From assembly GCA_018398805.1 (NCBI GenBank), contig JAGFBZ010002860.1:1-64000 (forward strand): a DNA stretch of 64,000 bases, read 5' to 3'. Both the position numbers and the translations under genes were made by a program. The notes under the pieces were generated by a model that made no database searches, was not told the DNA's origin, and saw only the letters and a program-made list of their open reading frames with translations. This stretch comes from Hirundichthys speculiger. Taxonomy: Eukaryota; Chordata; Actinopteri; Beloniformes; Exocoetidae. Below are positions 11,801 through 20,800 of the stretch, piece by piece. Within the stretch, counting starts at the first letter, position 1; the number at the start of each line of letters is the position of its first letter.

Positions 11801-14800
11801 TCTGCGCCGCAGAGCAGCACTGAGGAGGGAAGTATGCTCAACGGCCTGCGCCGGGTGGAGTCGGAGCGCACGCAGGCGTCTGACTCACTGTCGAGTGAAG
11901 ACGAGGACGATTTGGAGCTGGAGGCCATGGCCAGGTCTCGCCTGTTAAAGCAGGAACGCGAGAAGAGAGACGCCATCGACTCTCTGTTCCGCCATGTGCT
12001 TCTGTACCCCGCGGCGGGCGGCTGGCGCTATCTCCTCCAAGGCTTGACGCTGGTGGAGAGCCTGCTGAGGAGCAGCGCTGAGTGCCCCCTGGTGGATGCC
12101 CTCACCTCCACTTCCCTCGACACCAGCTCCGCTGCACATTTAAACCTGGTCTCCAACCTCCTGCAGCGTCACCAGCAGGCTCAAGATGGCAACTGCTTCT
12201 ACAGCTGCCTGCTGTCCCCGTCATCCTCCCCTTCTGTGCCCCCATCCCTGCTCGTTGAACTGTTGGTTTCACTGTGCCTCCGCTTTCTGCGCTCTCATTA
12301 CCCTTCCTATCTCGCCGTGACTCCCCTTGACCTGCAGGGAAACAGGGAGGTTCAGGTGAAGAGTGTGACGGTGCTGACTCGGATGGTGAACCAGCTCACC
12401 TCCACAGCACGAGGACAGGAAGGCAGCAAAACCAGCTTAGAGTGCATCCGCAGACTTCTCTCAAGCTGTAAAGTGCAACAGTATGCCCTGCTTTCACTTT
12501 CTGCATGTATGTACATCAGCCAGAGGGGCGTAGACAAGGAACCATCCAAAGGCGTGGAGCTGCTGGAAGAGCAGGGAGGCCTGTCAGAGGAGAGTCTGGT
12601 GAATCTGGGCACGGGAGGGGGACAGGAGCAGTACCCCCTGCAGATCGAGTTACTCAAACTGCTTCAGGCTCTCATAGTACTGGAGTACCACGTGTGGCCA
12701 GGCGGGGTCATCTCAGCGGCGGGTGGAGCGTCTGGCCAGCCCGCGGAGCCTCGCGAATGCTCAACCGCCAGCACGCCCCTGGCTCGCGAGTGGCAAACCG
12801 CCGTGCTTTTTCAGCAGTCCATCAAAGCGGCCCAGTATGTCCAAAGTCACCCCATTACAGCCCAGGGGATGTTTGTTTCTGCTGCAGCCAGGGCTCTGCA
12901 GCCTCAGTACGGATATGCTATGCACCCCCACTGGGTGGCACTGCTGTGTTCTTCTCTGCCGTACTTGGGGCGCTCAGTTGGGATCATCGTAGCTCCACTC
13001 ATCAGTCAGATCTGCAGGAACCTGGATGAGCTGGTTAAGCTGCACGACCATGATGGAGGGAAGACGAACCAAAGGTATCTCATAATTTTACCTGGTTTCT
13101 TGTGAGATGTATTTAAAGTCCATTAGAGTTTCAGTAATGTATTCTTATAGGCATTGACACAGGAAATTATTTAATTTAACATGAAATGTTTTTATTCATA
13201 TGTCTAACTTTTGATCAGCTTAAATGGCAAGAGGGAGAACATCCCTCCTGACTATCCGCTGACTCTTCTGGAAGGCCTGACCACCATCACACACTACTGT
13301 CTCCTGGACAACAAGAGGGTGAGAAAAGGGGCGTGAACACTGACGGATCCATCCGTTTTCTACGCTGTGCAGAAAGAAACATTATATCCGTGATCATTTC
13401 TGCTCATTTTCTCCTTTCTGTCCTTCTTTGTCCATCAGTCCCTGGTTGCCTGCGATCCCGTGGACGCTCGTAACGCACGCAGCGCCGTGATTGAGGAGCT
13501 GCCGCACATGCTCAGCAGCATGACGTTTCTGTGGGGCGTGGTGATGAGGGAGGAGTTTCAGAAACGCGCGTCTGACTCTGCCCAGAGCAGCAGACACACC
13601 TCCATCTATTTTAAAAGCACCAAGGTGCGTCCTTGCGTGGCGACGCCATCCCTTCTGTCCGCATGTGTTATTACGTAAAATACCTTTTTAATTCTTGATC
13701 TGGATTTATTTAGATCTTGCGTCAGCGGATTCTGGAGTTTCTGCTCCCTCTAACTGGACAGTATGGAGTTCAGCTGATGGCTTCGGTGGGAGTGGTGTGG
13801 AGCAACAGGAAGGGAAAAAGGAGACATAAGAACAAAGTATGAGTTGAAATGCGTTGAGAAGCTAAATGTTCGTGCAGTTACCTGTATGTGCTTTAGGACA
13901 CCTGGCCTCCTCTTTATGATCTGATTGTCTTTAGGTTTTACCTGTCGCCAGCGAGGCTCGTCTAACCATTGTAGAGCTGGTGAAATCGCTGAACACCATC
14001 CACACAGATACCATCCTGCAGTTGGTCAAAGAGGTTGTGAAGAAGCCACATCAGATCAAAGGAGAGCAGGTACAAAAAAAATACACATTTAGGGCACTGA
14101 AACTTTTTTACTCTGAATTAAATTTTTACTCAGATCTTCTTCCTTTCTCTCCACCAGAAGTCAACATTGGTCGGACATCCCCATGTTACAGTTCAGCTAT
14201 GCTTATATCCAGAGGTGGGTGCTGATATAAGTCTCCTGTTCAATACAATCACTCAGCAAATGTTCACTTTCACAGTAAATCTGTGTATCTGTATTTAGCA
14301 TTTCAGCTCAGGCTCTGCAGGAAAACATCGCTCCTCTCCTCAGTCTGCTGCGGGATTCTGTTCAGCTCAACCTGGCTCCACCTGGACACTTCCTGCTACT
14401 GGGGTCAGTTGTTCTCTTCACTCAGAAAATCTGTGAAATCTGCCCATTTTCTTCTTTTCTATGTTTTATTTATTTCAGAAGGAAACCTGTTGATCGGCAA
14501 CTTTCTCTCTTGCAGAATCCTAAACGACTTTGTCAACAGGCTTCCCAACCTGGATAGTAAGAAGGACACTCGAGATCTGCAGGTGTGACGCAAATTTAAG
14601 ATTCCTATCGCAGATCTGAGGTCATAAGTTGTCATCAGAGGACATAAGCAGGTGAAAGTAAGATACTTTGATGGAATTAAAATTGATTAAACTGTCGTGC
14701 AGGAGGTAACTCAGCGGATCCTGGAAGCAGTAGGTGGGATTGCAGGGTCGTCTCTGGAGCAGACCAGTTGGCTCAGTCGCAGTCTCGAGGTCAAAGTGCA

Positions 14801-17800
14801 GCCACAGGTTTGCCCAGAAGCAGAGGAACCGGATGACGCATACCTGGATGGGGATCACTGTGGTAATTTTGAAATAATACAAACAAATACATTCAAAAAC
14901 CAGAAACTGAGAAAACTTAACCCAGATGATCAACAGAGCCGTCATTCAGACTGGACTTATTAGATGATAATAATAAGTAGCCATTTAAAAGCTCTGATGA
15001 TTAGAGATTTTAATTTACTCCACACAGGTCTACATCAAACATGCTGCCTTGCTCTGAGTATTTTAAATGTGCTGAAGGGATTTTCTAAGATAACAAGGGG
15101 AGGAAAAAACTCTTCTTCGCTCTAAGCTTCATTTGGACCTGGAATAAATTGCTACCACTGGGTAATATTTTATCAGGGACTGTTCCTCAAGCGACCTCTG
15201 TAAATGGATCTGTTGTAGTAGTCATGCTGTATAGAGAATTATACAGGGAGGAGAATTTTAGAATGGAAAAAAAAACCAATAAATCTCCTCATTTTCATCA
15301 ATAGATCACAGTAAAATATGAGAGCCATTTTGTCCATCTGGCAGAAACAAAACTGAACAATATGTTAAAGTCATCAAGAAGATGGAGGCAGCAAATCTGA
15401 CCACAGCCAACCTGCCTGCGTTGTGTGAGGGAACGAGCAGGGCTGTGAACGCTCAGACTTTAAGCGTGTGAGAGATAACCCGCAGACTGGATGCGGTGTT
15501 TGAACTGATACGAAAGATTGATTCCAATTTGGAGAAGTTGCATGTTCTGCTCATGAGGAGACATGACCCTTAAATTTGGACCATTTTGGACTTCCCCACT
15601 GAGAAGGCAGACGCATAAGTTTCAAGTTGGCCTGACCTAAAAAGAAACCTATTGTTACCTGCATCGGCTCCCCAGAATTCAGCCTTGAAGGCTGGTGTCT
15701 AAATTTCTCCTGGTGGTGGGGGAGCATGTTGAAAGATGCTCCCCCACCACCACCACCTCCCCCTTTCCTATAACACCTGTGGCTCTGCAACGGATCGTTT
15801 TCAAGGCCGTGTGAACATCTTATCGCAAAGACTGTGCGAACTTTGTCTGGTAAATGTCTGGAGCAGAGGCAACGGGAATATTTCAGCTACACACATGTGC
15901 ACGCAAACACTCACATGAAACACGCACACCTCCCTGTGACTCACTGTCTCTGCCGCCCCCCCTTGTTCCAGTTTGATTTATTATATGAGTCTGGACGAGC
16001 TTTTATTTTGAAAAACTCTTTTTTTTTTTTTTTTTTTTTTTTAATGACCAGATTTTCTCAGTTACATCTCGGTCACTTGATCACCAAAATTTAACCCAGT
16101 GGGCAAAATGAGTAGAAAACAGACAGCGAAGAGACGAAGAGAAAGTAGAACAGCCTACGACTTCCAAGAAAAAGAAAGCTTTTAACAGACAGTATCCAGG
16201 AGTCCTACTTGAAACATGGATTTATCACGACAGGTGATTCCCACGTACCAAGCCCGCACTGCGTAAGTTGTTTTTTTTTTTTTTTTAATGGGGACAGAGG
16301 ATGTTACCAGAGACTTTGATGTCATACTCATGTTACTTTATTGGCGTAATGTAACTAGTAACGAGTAAGCGCCCTCCCCCCCGTGTTCCCTCATTTCCTT
16401 ATTTAATGAAAGGCAGCGCCAGGCACCTGGCTGCAGCCGCAGTGCACCGTCGACACATGCCCTACTATGTTTGTATGTTCTCTTGGACGATGTACTGGGA
16501 TGTCATTTCACTGTGCTGGGATGCTGGCTCAATGACTAATAAAGTTTCTTGAATCTTGAAGTCATTTTGCTTTTTTTTCTGTCCTTGTCAGAGTCGGTGG
16601 CTCAAGCCGGCGCCACGGTGTCCTCTGCTCCCTCAGTTTACAGCGTGCAGGCTCTTGTACTTCTGGCTGAGGTAGGACTTTCTTTATCATAGTAGGTTTT
16701 TTTTGTGTGTGTTTGTTTTTTTTCTTTTAGTTTTTTTTTTAATTTTGGATAAATTGATTTGTCAGAAAACTTTTGTGTACCTTTTTCAATGCCCCTTCTC
16801 CCTCTGCAGATCTTGGCGCCCCTTCTGGACATGGTGTACCGCAGTGATGAGAAGGAGAAAGCGGTTCCCCTCATCTCGCGTCTCATGTACTATGTTTTCC
16901 CCTACCTGAAGAACCACAGGTAAGTACTGCTGCAGAGTGATCTAAGATCCACCGCCGTCTCTGCTTGAGTTCAGCAGTTTTCTATCATTTCAAACGTTCC
17001 TCCTGCAGTGCCTACAACATGCCCAGCTTTGAGGCGGGTGCTCAGCTGCTGAGCGGTCTCAGTGGGTATGCCTACACCAAAAGGGCCTGGAGAAAGGAGG
17101 TCTTTGAACTCTTCATGGACCCACTCTTCTTCACCATGGATGTCTCCTGCACACACAGGTTTGTCTGCTTTTATGTTGTTTGGAAACCAGTTACCTCCAC
17201 TTCTCTGCCAGTTGATCTCCAGCAGATTGACGTGGTGGAAGTTTCAGGCCGATCTGTAGACCCAGTCAGGGGCCAGTTGTCACCTGGATCTGGTCCTGCC
17301 CAAGTCTCCACGTCTTTGTTTCCGAAGTCTTTTCTTAGATTTTCTAAGTTTTCGGGACTTCTTAAGAAGAGATATGCGGCAGCAAAAATAAGCACTGGAG
17401 TCCGGACAAAGTCGGGCACAGAGAGCTTTATTCTTCAGCACACGAATACAGAGTCCAAAGCCCGAGCTATTCTGCAGAACAACTGACTTTTCTAACACGT
17501 ACAGCATCTTTTAAAACACAAGTTTGTAGCCGTGTTCAGCATTTGGGCAGGCTAAATCGTGTCCCCTTCTCTCTTTTCCTTTGGTACCGGGGATGATTCT
17601 GTTGGTGTCTTAATGTAACCCAGGGTTTAAAGTATTCCGGCACCGTGCCGAATTTCCAGCTAGCGCCATTTTGCTGGAGGGGATGGGGGAATCTTATATT
17701 TTAAAAATTGCTTCATCCTGCCTTACTGAACTTCACATTCCCTTATAACATGTCACCTTGTGACTGTAGGTCATCTTGTAAGCTGCAGCAAAACTTGATA

Positions 17801-20800
17801 TCAAAAGTATCCTAAACGCTACATGTGTTAACTACCATGTTGTAGTAAAAACCCCCACTTCCACCACGCACGCACGCACACACACAAAAGTTCAGGCTCT
17901 GAATATTTTTTGCTTTAACCCCTGTGTAACCTTTTTATGACCTTTTCTTACTTAATTCATTTTTAATGGAGTTTTAATCTGACTCCTTGTTATTAAATTA
18001 ATCTCTGTTTAGGCCATTCACACTTGGTAATGATAAAGATAATGTCCTCTGTGAGTTTTCATCAGCAATCTGTTTGCTTCGAGCACATAATTACTGTTGT
18101 GAAAATATTTCCACATTCTTCAAAATGTGTTACTTTAGATCGAACTGGAACATTTTATTTACGTTACAATTAAATCAGAAAAATGCTTCTGACTGACTGC
18201 CTAAATGACATAAGGTTGGGTCTTGACCGACAGATAAGTCTTAGCTTGGCAAAGCAGTTATTTGACCTTGTTATAATTGCATTTCATGCGCAACTTTAAA
18301 GTCCCTGGATTTTTCTGTCTTCTGTTGCGTTGTTCTCTGTAGCTGGAAGTCCATTATTGACCACCTGCTGACTCATGAGAAGACCATGTTTAAAGACCTG
18401 ATGAGTGAGTACAAACTATGAAATGCGTCGCTGTGAAAACACTTTTGTTAAAAGGTGTTGGGACAAAAATGTTAGTTGTTGAAACCATCAATTCAGAGAA
18501 GAAAGTTCACTCTTCCTGGGAATTCAAAGTGGTTGACAGTCCTAAAACAACAACAAACAAAAACTCAAATTACAGAGATATTTAAGTATTTCTTGACACA
18601 GTTCAGAACTTATTGCTCCTCAGGCATGCAGAGCAGCTCCCTGAAGTTGTTCGCGAGTGCCGACCAGAAGCCCATGCTGCTGAAGCGCCAGGCGTTCGCC
18701 ATGTTCAGCGGTGAACTCGACCAGTATCATCTCTATCTGCCCCTCATCCAAGGTGGGGTCCTACTATTGGATTCGTGTGTGGAGATGTTGTATGTAGATT
18801 TATTTATAACTGGGCCTTTTGTTTTTTTTTTCTCCTCCTCCATTTAGAGCGTCTCACAGAGAATTTACGCATGAATCCAACTCCTGCCGTTTATGCCCAG
18901 ATGTTCCTGATGTTTCGTGTTCTCTTGCTGCGGATCTCATCCCAGCACCTGACATCTCTCTGGCCTATAATGGTCACAGAACTTGTAAGGTTTTGACCAG
19001 ATGTTGCACATTTGGTGTATACACTACCGTTCAAAAGTTTGGGGTCACCCAAAGAATTTTGTGTTTTCCATGAAAAGTCACACTTATTCACCACCATACG
19101 TTGTGAAATGAATAGAAAATAGAGTCAAGACATTGACAAGGTTAGAAATAATGATTTGTATTTGAAATAAGATTTTTTTTACATCAAACTTTGCTTTCGT
19201 CAAAGAATCCTCCATTTGCAGCAATTACAGCATTGCAGACCTTTGGCATTCTAGCTGTTAATTTGTTGAGGTAATCTGGAGAAATTGCACCCCACGCTTC
19301 CAGAAGCAGCTCCCGCAAGTTGGATTGGTTGGATGGGCACTTCTTGCGTACCATACGGTCAAGCTGCTCCCACAACAGCTCAATGGGGTTCAGATCTGGT
19401 GACTGCGCTGGCCACTCCATTACCAATAGAATACCAGCTGCCTGCTTCTGCTCTAAATAGTTCTTGCACAATTTGGAGGTGTGTTTAGGGTCATTGTCCT
19501 GTTGTAGAATGAAATTGGCTCCAATCAAGCGCTGTCCACTGGGTATGGCATGGCGTTGCAAAATGGAGTGATAGCCTTCCTTATTCAGAATCCCTTTTAC
19601 CCAGTACAAATCTCCCACCTTACCAGCACCAAAGCAACCCCAGACCATCACATTACCTCCACCATGCTTAACAGATGGCGTCAGGCATTCTTCCAGCATC
19701 TTTTCATTTGTTCTGCGTCTCACAAACGTTCTTCTTTGTGATCCAAACACCTCAAACTTGGATTCATCCATCCACAACACTTTTTTCCAGTCTTCCTCTG
19801 TCCAATGTCTGTGTTCTTTTGCCCATCTTAATCTTTTTCTTTTATTGGCCAGTCTCAGATATGGCTTTTTCTTTGCCACTCTGCCCTGAAGCCCAGAATC
19901 CTGCAGCCACCTCTTCACTGTAGATGTTGACACTGGTGTTTTGCGGGTACTATTTAATGAAGATGCCAGTTGGGGACCTGTGAGGCGTCTGTTTCTCAAA
20001 CTAGAGACTCTAATGTACTTATCTTCTTGCTCAGTTGTGCAATGCGGCCTCCCACTTCTTTTTCTACTCTGGTTAGAGCCTGTTTGTGCTGTCCTCTGAA
20101 GGGAGTAGTACACACCGTTGTAGGAAATCTTTAATTTCTTAGAAATTTCTCGCATGGAATAGCCTTCATTTCTAAGAACAAGAATAGACTGTCGAGTTTC
20201 AGATGAAAGTTCTCTTTTTCTGGCCATTTTGAGTGTTTAATTGACCCCACAAATTGACCCCAGAAATGTGATCTGCTCAAAGGAAGGTCAGTTTTGTAGC
20301 TTCTGTAACGAGCTAAACTGTTTTCAGATGTGTGAACATGATTGCACAAGGGTTTTCTAATCATTAATTAGCCTTCTGAGCCAATGAGCAAACACATTGT
20401 ACCATTAGAACACTGGAGTGATAGTTGCTGGAAATGGGCCTCTATACACCTATGTAGATATTGCACCAAAAACCAGACATTTGCAGCTAGAATAGTTATT
20501 TACCACATTAGCAATGGATAGAGTGTATTTCTTTAAAGTTAAGACTAGTTTAAAGTTATCTTCATTGAAAAGTACAGTGCTTTTCCTTCAAAAATAAGGA
20601 CATTTTAATGTGACCCCAAACTTTTGAACAGTAGTGTACGTGTCTGTTTTAAGTACTGTCTGGGAAACTTTTGTTTTTTAAATGTAACTTGTTTTCAGAT
20701 ACGTGCTTTTGCACGTCTAGAAAAAGCTCTGCAGGGAGATAAAGACGTCTCAAAGTGAGTTGGTTATTTTATTCAGAAATTGCTATGTCACTGAGACCCT

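Noticed and set aside
11464..11976. 170-codon minus-strand ORF rich in Ser
   Set aside because: It is the complement of the Glu/Ser-rich linker of dop1b exon 19.
12505..13029. 174-codon ORF overlapping dop1b exon 19 in another frame
   Set aside because: It lies wholly within a proven exon and shows only frame-shifted residues of it.
16965..17486. 173-codon ORF extending past dop1b exon 30
   Set aside because: Family similarity stops exactly at the GTTTGT donor at 17159 and exon 31 continues in phase, so the extension is intron.
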